NCBI GenBank assembly: GCA_900316105.1
Contig: ONBR01000010.1
Span: forward strand, 17,240 to 81,239
Source: an uncultured Olsenella sp.
GTDB lineage: Bacteria > Actinomycetota > Coriobacteriia > Coriobacteriales > Atopobiaceae
Length of the DNA stretch: 64,000 nucleotides
Direction of reading: 5' to 3'
The notes under the pieces were generated by a model that ran no database searches, was not told the DNA's origin, and saw only the letters and a list, made by a program, of their open reading frames with translations. Below are positions 42,567 to 51,488 of this stretch, in pieces. The stretch's first letter is position 1, and every line of letters begins with the position of its first letter. The translations under genes were made by a program, and so were the position numbers.

Positions 42567-45257
42567 CTACGCCATCTGGTCTAGCACATAGGGCAGGATG
42601 CCGCCGTCCGACACGAAGCGACCCTCCATGGGGGTGTCGATACGGACTCGGCAATCGAATTCTAGTGCACTGCCGTCAGGGCGTGTGGCAACAACATGAA
42701 CTTGTGGAGCCTTGGGAAGACCGTCGGCAAGGTCGATGGGCGCTATGTCAAAGGTCTCGTCCCCACGGATGCCCAGCGAGGAGGCCGACTGGCCATCCAC
42801 GAACTCAAGGGGAATGATGCCCATCTGGACCAGGTTGGACCTATGGATGCGCTCGAAGCTCTCGGCGATGACGGCGCGGACGCCCAGGAGGAGGGGTCCC
42901 TTTGCAGCCCAGTCGCGGCTGGAGCCAGACCCGTACATTTTTCCAGCGACCACGATTGAGGGCAGACCCGCCTGTTCGTAGTCCTGTGCCGCGTCAAAGA
43001 TGGGCTTGACCTGACCGTCCAGGAGGTCCTGGGTCCACCAGCCCTTCCTCCCCTGCGCCAGGGCATTCTCCAGCTTCACGTTGGCGAAGGTGCCGCGGAC
43101 CATGACCTCGTGGTTGCCACGGCGGGAGCCGTAACTGTTGAAGTCAGCCTGCCCGACGCCATGCTCGCCCAGGTAGGCTGCGGCGGGAGCATCGGGCACG
43201 ATGGTGCCTGCGGGAGAGATGTGATCGGTGGTCACGAAGTCCCCCAAAAGGGCAAGGACCCTTGCGCCGCGAACCTCGACGGACTCCTGCCTGCGGGCGA
43301 TCTCGAAGTAGGGAGCGCGTCGGATGTAGGTGGAATCGGGGTCCCAGGGGAAGGTAGGGGCGTCGTCCACCTGGATGTCCTGCCAGGCGCGGGAGCCGTC
43401 AAAGAGGCCCTGTGCGCCGTCCTGGAAGAGCTGGGTCGTCAGGACGGGCTCAAGCGCAGCCTCGATCTCGGCAGTGGAGGGCAGGAGGTCGGCCAGCATG
43501 ACGGGCTGACCGGCGGGGTCGGTGCCCACGGGCTCCGTCGAGAGGTCGACGTCCAAGGTGCCCACCAGGGAGTAGGCGACGACAAGGGCAGGCTGGGCCA
43601 GGTAGTTCTGGGCCACGTCGGGCGAGATGCGACCATCGAAGTTGCGGTTGCCCGAGAGAATCGAGGTGAGCTCCATCTGGTCGGCCTTTGCCTTGAGGGC
43701 AGGAGCGATCTCGCCAGAGTTGCCGATGCAGGACATGCAGCCAAAGCCGCAGGTGTAGAAGCCCAGCTTAAAGAGGTAGTCCGTCAGGCCAGCCCTCTCC
43801 AGGAGGAGCTCGGTGGCATGGCTGCCCGGAGCCAGGATCCTCTTTACCCAGGGCTTGGCCGAAAGGCCACGCTCGACGGCCTTCTTTGCCGTGAGGCCAG
43901 CGGCAACCATCATGGCAGGGTCGGTGGCCGTGGTGCAGGAGGTGATGGCCGCTATGGCCAGGGCACCATGGTGGAGCTCGTGGTGGCCGTCGGCAAGCTC
44001 CACGTCAAAGGCCTGCCGGAAGTCGACGTTGCCGTGGGCGCAGGAGGCCTTCTCGAAGGTATCCTTGAGGCTTGCGGGAACCACGTGGTTGTGGGGACGG
44101 GAGGGTCCTGCCAGGGAGGTCTGGACGCTGGCCAGGTCGAGCTCCAGGGTACGGGAGTAGGTGCGCTGGCCGGAAGCACCGGCACCAAAGACGCCCTGGG
44201 CCCTCAGGTAGGACTCGGCAAAGACCACGTCACCCTCGGCGCGACCGGTGAGCCTCAGGTAGTCCACCGTGCCCTCGTCCACCGGGAAGAGGGTCGTCGT
44301 GGAGCCATACTCGGGCGTCATGTTGGCTACGCAGGCGCGCTGGGTGGGAGTGAGGGCAGCCACGCCAGGACCCGTGACCTCCACGAGGGAGCCCACGACG
44401 CTGGCGTCGCGCAGGAGCTTTGCCACGGTGAGGGCAAGGTCCATGCCCGAGATGCCATCAGCCAGGGTGCCCGTCAGGCGAAGCTCCACCACAGGAGGCA
44501 CCAGCATGGAGATGGGCTGGCCCAGGGCAGCCGCCTCCGCCTCGATGCCGCCTACGCCCCAGCCCAGGACACCCAGGCCGTTTGCCGTGGTGGTGTGGGA
44601 GTCGGTGCCCACCAGGGTATCGAAGCATGCCACGTCACCCTCGGCCATGGCGTCGGTGGTCACGACCTTGCAGAAGCGCTCGATGTTGAGCTGGTGGCAG
44701 ATGCCGCCACCGGGCGGAACGATCTCTACGTTCTGGAAGGACTTGCTGGCCCACTTGAGGAAGGCGAAGCGCTCGGCGTTGCGTTGGGCCTCGCAACGCT
44801 CGTTGGTGGCGGCGCAGCCAGGCTCGCCCGCAACGTCAGCCACGACGGAATGGTCGACGATGAGGGTGCAGGGGATGTGGGGGTTGACCTTCTTTGGGTC
44901 TCCCCCACGGGCCACCATGGCGTCGCGCATGGCGGCGAAGTCCACGAAGACGGGGACGCCCGTAAAGTCCTGGAAGAGGACGCGGGCGGGCATGAACTCC
45001 ACCTCGTCGCCCTGCCTGCCGGCAAGCCCGGCGTCGACGATGCGGCGGGCGTAGGTAACTGCCAGGTCATCGCTGGCGGCTCGGCGTACGCAGTTCTCCA
45101 GAAGGACCACGAGGGCTCGGGGCAGACGGTCTACGCCGGGAATGGCATGGACGTCATAGAAGCTGCGCGAGATTCCACCCGCCTCGATGGCCTTGGGGCT
45201 GCGGGCTGCCTTGACCGCGGCTGCGAAGTCCGCGGAGCTGGTGTCGATGTTCTGCAT
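42567..45257 (-). CDS. acnA: Aconitate hydratase
   Basis: An iron-sulfur enzyme converting citrate to isocitrate, 896 residues of the AcnA/IRP type. Seen are the cluster-binding TSCTTATDPAM and GFGCMSCIGNSGE segments, IVDHSVV, GTDSHTTTANGLGVLGWGVGGIEAEA, and the C-terminal swivel domain with YGSGSSRDWAAKGPLLLGVRAVIAESFERIHR. The ATG at 45257 has GGAGGATGG ahead. In-frame sequence further upstream runs into repeats and is not coding. No citrate synthase or isocitrate dehydrogenase gene is adjacent. Confidence 0.96.
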   Translation of the reverse strand: MQNIDTSSADFAAAVKAARSPKAIEAGGISRSFYDVHAIPGVDRLPRALVVLLENCVRRAASDDLAVTYARRIVDAGLAGRQGDEVEFMPARVLFQDFTGVPVFVDFAAMRDAMVARGGDPKKVNPHIPCTLIVDHSVVADVAGEPGCAATNERCEAQRNAERFAFLKWASKSFQNVEIVPPGGGICHQLNIERFCKVVTTDAMAEGDVACFDTLVGTDSHTTTANGLGVLGWGVGGIEAEAAALGQPISMLVPPVVELRLTGTLADGISGMDLALTVAKLLRDASVVGSLVEVTGPGVAALTPTQRACVANMTPEYGSTTTLFPVDEGTVDYLRLTGRAEGDVVFAESYLRAQGVFGAGASGQRTYSRTLELDLASVQTSLAGPSRPHNHVVPASLKDTFEKASCAHGNVDFRQAFDVELADGHHELHHGALAIAAITSCTTATDPAMMVAAGLTAKKAVERGLSAKPWVKRILAPGSHATELLLERAGLTDYLFKLGFYTCGFGCMSCIGNSGEIAPALKAKADQMELTSILSGNRNFDGRISPDVAQNYLAQPALVVAYSLVGTLDVDLSTEPVGTDPAGQPVMLADLLPSTAEIEAALEPVLTTQLFQDGAQGLFDGSRAWQDIQVDDAPTFPWDPDSTYIRRAPYFEIARRQESVEVRGARVLALLGDFVTTDHISPAGTIVPDAPAAAYLGEHGVGQADFNSYGSRRGNHEVMVRGTFANVKLENALAQGRKGWWTQDLLDGQVKPIFDAAQDYEQAGLPSIVVAGKMYGSGSSRDWAAKGPLLLGVRAVIAESFERIHRSNLVQMGIIPLEFVDGQSASSLGIRGDETFDIAPIDLADGLPKAPQVHVVATRPDGSALEFDCRVRIDTPMEGRFVSDGGILPYVLDQMA

Positions 45258-45356
45258 GTGTTTCCATCCTCCATGCTGTCTGTTCGTCACGTGCAATCCA
45301 TGATAGCGCGAAGGTCCAAGGCCGACGAAACCGAGACCTGACGGAAACGCACCGTC

Positions 45357-45390
45357 CGTGTGTCGCGGGTGTGTCGCGGGGGGTAGCCCC
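45357..45390. repeat. GTGTCGCGGG dispersed palindromic repeat, copy 2
   Basis: Two overlapping GTGTCGCGGG units run into the palindrome GGGGGTAGCCCCC. Twenty-six consecutive bases match the reverse complement of the stretch at 28431-28470. It lies between aconitase and the tRNA-Arg promoter. Confidence 0.75.
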
Positions 45391-45401
45391 CTTCGGCACA
45401 A

Positions 45402-45500
45402 GGACTTCTAGCGCGCGTGGGCAAGCTGCGCTTCCACACCGGAGAAGGGCTTGTCGTCGATGTCGGAACGGACTTCTGGCGCGCGTGGGCAAGCTGCGCT
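45402..45500 (+). repeat. 31-bp direct repeat pair upstream of tRNA-Arg
   Basis: A 31-base sequence (GGACTTCT-R-GCGCGCGTGG, then GCAAGCTGCGCT) occurs at 45402-45432 and 45470-45500 with one mismatch. The second copy runs directly into the TATAAT box of the tRNA gene. The first copy is followed by unrelated sequence and no tRNA. It may be a duplicated upstream promoter element or the scar of a tRNA-locus duplication. Confidence 0.8.
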
Positions 45501-45505
45501 ATAAT
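45500..45505 (+). promoter_or_regulatory. -10 box of tRNA-Arg
   Basis: A perfect TATAAT lies 12 bases before the mature 5' end of the tRNA. The -35 position (about 45477-45482) is a poor match to consensus, and the preceding direct repeat could compensate as an upstream element. Confidence 0.65.
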
Positions 45506-45517
45506 CGCTTCCTGCGT

Positions 45518-45594
45518 GGCCCCTTAGCTCAGTGGATTAGAGCGTTCGCCTCCGGAGCGAAAGGTCGTGGGTTCGAGCCCCACAGGGGCCACCA
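45518..45594 (+). tRNA. tRNA-Arg(CCG)
   Basis: A complete 77-base cloverleaf: acceptor GGCCCCT/AGGGGCC, D arm GCTC...GAGC, anticodon stem TTCGC/GCGAA with loop CTCCGGA (anticodon CCG, reads CGG), and T arm GTGGG-TTCGAGC-CCCAC. The 3' CCA is encoded. Confidence 0.97.
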
Positions 45595-45862
45595 TCTTTT
45601 CTCTTCTCTCCCTCACATATTTTTGTGGCAGACATCCTTCGTCGCATGAGGGGCTGGTCGTCTTGTGGCCAGACTGGGTCCCAGCGTCATGTGCCAGGCA
45701 ACCCGTCGGGGGGCGCCACCAGATGGTTACCCCTGCGTAACGGCCCCGAAACGTCAGCGGTCCTTTGAGACCCTTGTAGTAGCATCCCCAACAGACAATT
45801 CAAAGTGGGTGCATCTACCCCTCGGACATATTCGCCCACCGGGCGCATGGTAAGGAGCTCTC

Positions 45863-46894
45863 ATGATCGTCATCGTCAAGGACAACGCCAGCCAGGACCA
45901 GCTGGGACATTTCGTCAAATGGATCGAGAACCGCGGCTTCAAGACCAACGTCTCCAAGGGTGAGCACGAGACCATCGTGGGCATCATCGGCGACACCACC
46001 CAGATCGACCCCTTCCTCCTGGAGTCCGTGGACATCGTGGACGAAGTCCGTCGCGTCTCCGAGCCCTTCAAGAAGGCAAACCGAAAGTTCCACCCCCAAG
46101 ACACGGTGGTGGACTGCGGCCACGGGGTCAGCATAGGCGGCGGAAACTTCCAGGTCATAGCCGGCCCCTGCTCCATCGAGGGGCCTGGCTTCATGGACAT
46201 TGCCCGCACGGTCAAGAAGGCCGGTGCCACCATGCTGCGCGGCGGCGCCTTCAAGCCCCGTACCAGCCCCTACTCCTTCCAGGGTATGGGTGCCAAGGGC
46301 CTGGACATCCTCATGGAGGCCTCTGCCGAGCTTAACATGCCCGCCGTCACCGAGGTCATGGACCCACGCGACGTCCAGCTCTTCCTGGACAAGGGCGTCA
46401 ACGTCATGCAGATCGGCGCCCGCAACGCCCAGAACTTCTCCCTGCTCAAGGAGGTCGGAAAGACCAAGGTCCCCGTCCTCCTGAAGCGCGGCCTCTCCGG
46501 CACCGTGGACGAACTCCTCATGGCCGCCGAGTACATCATGAGCGAGGGCAACCCCAACGTGATCCTCTGCGAGCGCGGCATCCGCACCTTCGAGACCCGC
46601 ACCAGGAACACCTTTGACGTGAACGCCATACCCGTCGTCCATCACCTGTCCCACCTGCCCATCATCGGCGACCCCAGCCACGCCACGGGCTACACCCGCT
46701 ACGTCCGCCCCGCGGCCTACGCCGCCACCGCGGCAGGCGCCGATGGCCTGGAGATCGAGGTCCACGACTGCCCCAGCAAGGCCCTCTCGGACGGCGCACA
46801 GGCGCTCACCCCCGCACAGTTCACCGACGCCATGAAGCGCATCCGCCTCATCCGCGAGGCTGTGACCGCAGACCTTGACGGACAGGAGGCCTAG
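45863..46894 (+). CDS. aroF: 3-deoxy-7-phosphoheptulonate (DAHP) synthase
   Basis: The first shikimate-pathway enzyme, condensing PEP with erythrose-4-phosphate. The 343-residue protein is of the type I-beta form, with an N-terminal ferredoxin-like regulatory domain (residues 1-70) that often confers feedback inhibition, then a barrel with VIAGPCSIEGPGF, MLRGGAFKPRTSPYSFQGMG, QIGARNAQNFSLL, PVLLKRGL and DPSHATGYTRYV. TAAGGAG precedes the ATG. It begins the aromatic operon. The 268-base upstream gap contains no visible leader peptide, T-box or riboswitch. Confidence 0.97.
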   Translation: MIVIVKDNASQDQLGHFVKWIENRGFKTNVSKGEHETIVGIIGDTTQIDPFLLESVDIVDEVRRVSEPFKKANRKFHPQDTVVDCGHGVSIGGGNFQVIAGPCSIEGPGFMDIARTVKKAGATMLRGGAFKPRTSPYSFQGMGAKGLDILMEASAELNMPAVTEVMDPRDVQLFLDKGVNVMQIGARNAQNFSLLKEVGKTKVPVLLKRGLSGTVDELLMAAEYIMSEGNPNVILCERGIRTFETRTRNTFDVNAIPVVHHLSHLPIIGDPSHATGYTRYVRPAAYAATAAGADGLEIEVHDCPSKALSDGAQALTPAQFTDAMKRIRLIREAVTADLDGQEA

Positions 46895-46895
46895 C

Positions 46896-47837
46896 ATGCA
46901 GGACGACCAGAACAAGTCCCAAGACGAGCAGGGCTCCCTGGCTCAGGACGCTGAGCAGGCAGTGGCACCCGCACAGGCAGCCGTATACGTGCCCGGACGC
47001 GTGGGCATCGTCTGCCTGGGCCTCATGGGCGGCTCCTTCGCACGCGCCCTCCACGCCGGAGGCCACGAGGTCTACGCCTGGAACCGCACCCACACCACCC
47101 TGGAACTGGCCATGATCGACACCGTGAACGGCGAGCTCACCGACGAGGTCATTCCCTCCTGCGAGCTCGTCGTCCTCGCAGGCTACCCCCAGATGAGCGT
47201 CGACTGGCTCACCCAGAAGCAGGACCTCATCTCCCCTGGCGCCATCGTCATAGACACCGTCGGCGTAAAGAGGAAGATCTGCGAGGACTGCTTCCCCATC
47301 GCGGCCCAGCACGACTGGTTCTTTGTGGGCTGCCATCCCATGGCGGGCACCCAGTACTCCGGCTATGCCCACTCGCGCGCCAACATGTACCACAACGCCC
47401 CCATGGTCATGGTCCCGCCCGAGGGCATGGACGACATCGACCGTCTGGACCTTCTGGACCGGGTCGAGCGCCTCCTGGAACCCTGCGGCTTTGGCCACTT
47501 CACCGTCACCACAGCCGACCACCACGACGAGGTCATCGCCTTCACCTCGCAGCTGGCGCACGTCGTCTCCAACGCCTACGTAAAGAGCCCCTCCTGCCAG
47601 GTCCACAAGGGCTTCTCTGCCGGCTCCTACAAGGACCTGACCCGCGTGGCCAGGCTCAACGCCCCCATGTGGACCGAGCTCTTTCTGGACGACGCCGACA
47701 ACCTCAGCTTCGAGATCGGCAACCTCATAGAGCACCTGCAGGAGTACAAGGACGCAATAGACGACCGTGACGCCGACCGCCTCCAGCAGCTCCTGGCAGA
47801 CGGCGACCGCAGAAAGAGGGAGGTCGAGGGCAGATGA
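46896..47837 (+). CDS. tyrA: Prephenate dehydrogenase
   Basis: It makes 4-hydroxyphenylpyruvate for tyrosine. The 313-residue protein has an NAD-binding start (VGIVCLGLMGGSFARAL, residues about 36-52), then VIDTVGVKRKI, FVGCHPMAGTQYSG and a helical dimer domain with SQLAHVVSNAYV. The ATG at 46896 has CAGGAGG ahead, one base past the aroF stop. The first 35 residues are a Gln/Asp/Glu-rich extension. No ACT domain is visible. Confidence 0.94.
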   Translation: MQDDQNKSQDEQGSLAQDAEQAVAPAQAAVYVPGRVGIVCLGLMGGSFARALHAGGHEVYAWNRTHTTLELAMIDTVNGELTDEVIPSCELVVLAGYPQMSVDWLTQKQDLISPGAIVIDTVGVKRKICEDCFPIAAQHDWFFVGCHPMAGTQYSGYAHSRANMYHNAPMVMVPPEGMDDIDRLDLLDRVERLLEPCGFGHFTVTTADHHDEVIAFTSQLAHVVSNAYVKSPSCQVHKGFSAGSYKDLTRVARLNAPMWTELFLDDADNLSFEIGNLIEHLQEYKDAIDDRDADRLQQLLADGDRRKREVEGR

Positions 47838-48985
47838 GCGAGAAAACGATTGCCGACCGCACGACCGCTGGAACTCCAGAGCAGACCGGCGGGGTCCAGA
47901 CCCGGACGATCGACGTCCGCACCCCCTCGAAGGACTACCAGGTGCTCGTGGGCGCAGGCGTCATCGACGAGCTGGGCCCCCTGACCCACGCCGCCCTCCC
48001 CAAGGCCCAGAAGGCCCAGATCATCGCGGACTCGAACGTCGCCCCCCTCTACGGCGACGCCGTGGCCGCTTCCCTGGAGGAGGCCGGTCTCTCTTGCAGC
48101 ATGCAGGTCTTTGAGGCGGGCGAGCAGGCAAAGAAGCTCAGCACCCTCTCGGATCTCCTGGAGGGACTGGCAGAGTCCGAGCTCTCCCGCGACGACGTGG
48201 TCGTCGCCCTGGGCGGAGGGGTCGCAGGCGACATGGCCGGCCTGGCAGCCGCCCTCTACCTGCGTGGCTGCGCCGTCGTCCAGGTGCCCACCTCCCTTCT
48301 GGCAATGGTGGACTCCAGCGTGGGCGGAAAGACCGCCGTCGACCTCGCGGCGGGAAAGAACCTCGCCGGCGCCTTCTTCCAACCCTCGCTCGTCGTGGCC
48401 GACATCGACTGCCTGGACACCCTGAGCCCCCAGCAGTTCACGGACTCCGTGGGCGAGGTCATCAAGTACGGCGTCATCGCAGACCCCCAGCTCTTTGACC
48501 AGCTGGAGGCCCATCCCCTGTCCGTCGACTCCGTCGACCCCGACCAGCTGGCGTCGGTCATCGCCAGGTGCATCGAGATAAAGCGCGACGTGGTGCAGAA
48601 GGACGAGCGCGAGGGTGGGATCAGGCAGATCCTGAACTTCGGTCACACCATCGGTCACGCCATCGAAGCCGCCAGCAACTTCCAGCTGGGCCACGGTTCC
48701 TCGGTGGCAGCGGGCATGTGCGCCATCGCCCGGGCAAGCGCGGCAAGGGGCTGGTGCGACCAGGAGGTCGCCGAACGCATCGTCGCCCTGGTGGCGGCCC
48801 ACGGCCTGCCCACCGACACCGCAACGGACCACCAGGAGCTCCTCTCCTATGCCTCCCACGACAAGAAGCGCCACGGCTCCACGGTAAACGTGGTGGTCCC
48901 CACCGCCATCGGCACCGTCGAGGTCAGAAAGGTGGGCTTCACGGAACTCCTGGACCTCATCGACCTGGGATGCAGGGTGGCATAG
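47834..48985 (+). CDS. aroB: 3-dehydroquinate synthase
   Basis: It cyclises DAHP to 3-dehydroquinate with NAD and a divalent metal. The 383-residue protein contains LGGGVAGDMAGLAAALYLRGCAVVQVPTSLLAMVDSSVGGKTAVDLAAGKN, EVIKYGVIAD and the metal-binding FGHTIGHAIEAAS. It overlaps tyrA by four bases (ATGA). About 25 residues at the N-terminus exceed the usual start. Confidence 0.97.
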   Translation: MSEKTIADRTTAGTPEQTGGVQTRTIDVRTPSKDYQVLVGAGVIDELGPLTHAALPKAQKAQIIADSNVAPLYGDAVAASLEEAGLSCSMQVFEAGEQAKKLSTLSDLLEGLAESELSRDDVVVALGGGVAGDMAGLAAALYLRGCAVVQVPTSLLAMVDSSVGGKTAVDLAAGKNLAGAFFQPSLVVADIDCLDTLSPQQFTDSVGEVIKYGVIADPQLFDQLEAHPLSVDSVDPDQLASVIARCIEIKRDVVQKDEREGGIRQILNFGHTIGHAIEAASNFQLGHGSSVAAGMCAIARASAARGWCDQEVAERIVALVAAHGLPTDTATDHQELLSYASHDKKRHGSTVNVVVPTAIGTVEVRKVGFTELLDLIDLGCRVA

Positions 48986-48987
48986 CC

Positions 48988-50292
48988 ATGGACGTGACCA
49001 TCTATCCCCACGCCCTGGAGGGCACCGTGGAGGCCATCGCCTCCAAGTCCATGGCCCACCGTCAGCTCATCCTGGCGGCCCTCTGTCCTGGCATCACCGA
49101 CATCGACTGTTCCAGCTCGTCCAAGGACATCGAGGCCACGGTCTCCTGCCTCGAGGCCCTGGGCGCCCGCATAGCCAGGACGAAAACCGGCTTCCGCGTT
49201 CGTCCCATCCCCCAAAATGCAGGCAGGCTCGAGCCCACAAGGGGCGCCACCCTGGACTGCGGCGAGTCCGGCTCCACCCTGCGCTTCATGCTCCCCGTCC
49301 TCTGCGCCCTTGACTGCGGCGGCAGTCTCGTGGGCCACGGAAGGCTCTCCGAGCGTCCGCTCGAGCCCCTCTATGGCCAGCTCGTGGCCCACGGGGCCCA
49401 ACTGGGTCCGGAGGGGAGCTTTCCCCTGTCCTGCAAGGGACCGCTTGACGCCGGCACCTTCGCCCTTGCGGGAAACGTGTCCTCCCAGTTCATCACCGGA
49501 CTCCTCCTGGCCTCCGCAATCATGCGCGACGAGGTGGAGATCCTGGTGGAGAAGCCCGTGGAGTCCCTCTCCTACATCAACATGACCCTGGACGCCCTGG
49601 CCTCCTTTGGAATCGAGGTCTCCCGCGCGGACGTGATTCGAGGCGGCAGAGCCTACTGGCAGCTCATACCCACTGGCACGCGAGGTCTCAAGGCGCCGGG
49701 TCAGCTTTCCGTGGAGGGAGACTGGTCCTGCGGTGCCTTCTGGCTCGCCGCGGGCGCAGTCGGCGGAGGCGGCATTACCGTAAGGGACCTCTCCACCCAG
49801 TCCTCCCAGGGGGACCGCCGCATGGCCACGGTCTTGGCGGCCATGGGCGGCCGCGTGTCCAGGTCGGCGGAGGCCGTACGTGTGGAGGCGGGCAAGCTGG
49901 CCGGCAGGACCATCGACGTGTCGGACATACCGGATCTCTCCGCCCCCATCGCCGCGGTCTGCGCCTACTCAAAGGGCCAGTCCCAGATCGTCGGAGCGGC
50001 ACGCCTGCGCCTCAAGGAGTCGGACCGCATAGAGACCATCTGCGCCGCCCTTGGCGCCATGGGCGCCGGCATCGACTCGGACGAGGACAGCATCACCATA
50101 GATGGCAGGGATTGCCTGACAGGCGGCCAGGTGGACGCAGCGGGAGACCATCGCATTGCCATGATGGCAGCCGTCGCCGCAGCCTATGCCTCTGGACCCA
50201 CCACGATTCACGGGGCAGAGTGCGTGTCAAAGTCCTACCCAGGTTTCTTCGACGACTTCAGGGCCCTGGGCGGCCTGGCAGAGGAGGACTAG
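48988..50292 (+). CDS. aroA: 3-phosphoshikimate 1-carboxyvinyltransferase (EPSP synthase)
   Basis: The sixth step of the pathway, and a PEP-consuming one. The 434-residue protein shows SKSMAHRQLILAALCPG near the start, LDCGESGSTLRFMLPVLCAL, GHGRLSERPLEPLYGQL, GNVSSQFITGLLLAS and ARLRLKESDRI. In the substrate loop, the position where class I enzymes have GNAGTxxR reads GESGSTLR, as in class II-like Gram-positive forms. It begins two bases after the aroB stop. Confidence 0.96.
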   Translation: MDVTIYPHALEGTVEAIASKSMAHRQLILAALCPGITDIDCSSSSKDIEATVSCLEALGARIARTKTGFRVRPIPQNAGRLEPTRGATLDCGESGSTLRFMLPVLCALDCGGSLVGHGRLSERPLEPLYGQLVAHGAQLGPEGSFPLSCKGPLDAGTFALAGNVSSQFITGLLLASAIMRDEVEILVEKPVESLSYINMTLDALASFGIEVSRADVIRGGRAYWQLIPTGTRGLKAPGQLSVEGDWSCGAFWLAAGAVGGGGITVRDLSTQSSQGDRRMATVLAAMGGRVSRSAEAVRVEAGKLAGRTIDVSDIPDLSAPIAAVCAYSKGQSQIVGAARLRLKESDRIETICAALGAMGAGIDSDEDSITIDGRDCLTGGQVDAAGDHRIAMMAAVAAAYASGPTTIHGAECVSKSYPGFFDDFRALGGLAEED

Positions 50293-50293
50293 C

Positions 50294-51427
50294 ATGCCTT
50301 CGAGCTTTGGCAACAAGCTAAGGGTCACGGTGTTCGGCCAGTCCCACTCAGCGGCAATCGGCTGCGTGGTGGAGGGGCTGCCCTCGGGCTTCGAGCCCGA
50401 CTTCAACCGCCTGGCCACCTTCATGGCCAGGCGCGCCCCCGGTCAGGGAACCTGGACCACCCCGCGCAAGGAGGCCGACGCCGTCCACGTGCTGTCCGGC
50501 CTCAACCATGCGGGAGGCACCTGCGGGGCACCCCTGGCCCTGGAGATCCAGAACACCAACACCCGCTCTGGCGACTACGACAACGTCCAGGCCGTTCCCC
50601 GGCCGGGCCATGCCGACTACACGGCTTGGGCAAAGTGGCACGGCAACCAGGACGTCCCGGGAGGCGGCCACTTCTCCGGACGCCTGAGCGCCCCACTCTG
50701 TGCGGCCGGCGGGATTGCCCTGCAGATGCTGGAGGCACGTGGCGTCCAGATTGCCGCCCACCTGCAAAGTGTGGCTGACGTCGAGGACGTCCCCTTCGAG
50801 ACGGTCCGAAACGACGACGCTTCCCGCGCAAGGCTGGCGGCCCAGATGAGACACCTGCACGAGTCGTGGGGCAAGGGCCTTCCCACCATAGACCCCGCCG
50901 CCGCTGATCGCATGCTGGCCGCCATCGAAGACGCCCGCCGTGACCAGGACTCCGTAGGCGGCGTCATCGAGTGCGTTGCCACCGGACTTCCCGCGGGCAT
51001 CGGCTCCCCCATGTTCGACGGCATCGAGAACCTCGTCGCCCGCGCGATCTTTGGTATCCCGGCCGTGAAGGGCATCGAGTTCGGCCGCGGTTTCGAGGTG
51101 GCACGCCTGCGTGGCAGCCAGAACAACGACCCCTACCGCGTCGACCCCCAGACCGGCACCGTCGTCCCCCAGACCAACAACGCCGGCGGCATCCTGGGCG
51201 GTATCAGCTCGGGAGCCCCGCTGGTCTTTCGCTGCGCCGTCAAGCCCACGCCCTCCATCGCCCGGGAGCAGGACTCCGTGGACCTGACCCAAATGCGCGA
51301 CGCGCCACTGGCCGTCCATGGCCGCCACGACCCCTGCATAGCCCCCAGGGCCGTTCCCGTAGTCGAGGCCGTCTGCGCCCTGGCCGTCCTGGACGCCTGC
51401 TTGTCATTCCCTCCCGAGCAGCCTTAA
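50294..51427 (+). CDS. aroC: Chorismate synthase
   Basis: An FMN-dependent final step to chorismate, 377 residues. It contains the family signatures VFGQSHSAAIGCVVEGLP, DYTAWAKWHGNQDVPGGGHFSGRLSAP, NNAGGILGGISSGAPLVFRCAVKPTPSI and RHDPCIAPRAVPVVEA. The start at 50294 has GAGGAGG and follows the aroA stop directly. Confidence 0.97.
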   Translation: MPSSFGNKLRVTVFGQSHSAAIGCVVEGLPSGFEPDFNRLATFMARRAPGQGTWTTPRKEADAVHVLSGLNHAGGTCGAPLALEIQNTNTRSGDYDNVQAVPRPGHADYTAWAKWHGNQDVPGGGHFSGRLSAPLCAAGGIALQMLEARGVQIAAHLQSVADVEDVPFETVRNDDASRARLAAQMRHLHESWGKGLPTIDPAAADRMLAAIEDARRDQDSVGGVIECVATGLPAGIGSPMFDGIENLVARAIFGIPAVKGIEFGRGFEVARLRGSQNNDPYRVDPQTGTVVPQTNNAGGILGGISSGAPLVFRCAVKPTPSIAREQDSVDLTQMRDAPLAVHGRHDPCIAPRAVPVVEAVCALAVLDACLSFPPEQP

Positions 51428-51488
51428 GCTGTGCACAAAAACCAAAGGTTTCCGATCACCACCGCAAAACCAAACGCAAAGGATTCCC

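Noticed and set aside
43110..45341. Long open frame on the plus strand opposite aconitase
   Set aside because: It is a complementary-strand shadow of acnA, with no family motif or start signal.
45595..45862. Possible aromatic-amino-acid leader peptide, T-box or riboswitch before aroF
   Set aside because: No run of Phe, Tyr or Trp codons, no T-box motif and no terminator/antiterminator pair could be found. Only short hairpins such as GTTAC/GTAAC and GTGGG/CCCAC are present.
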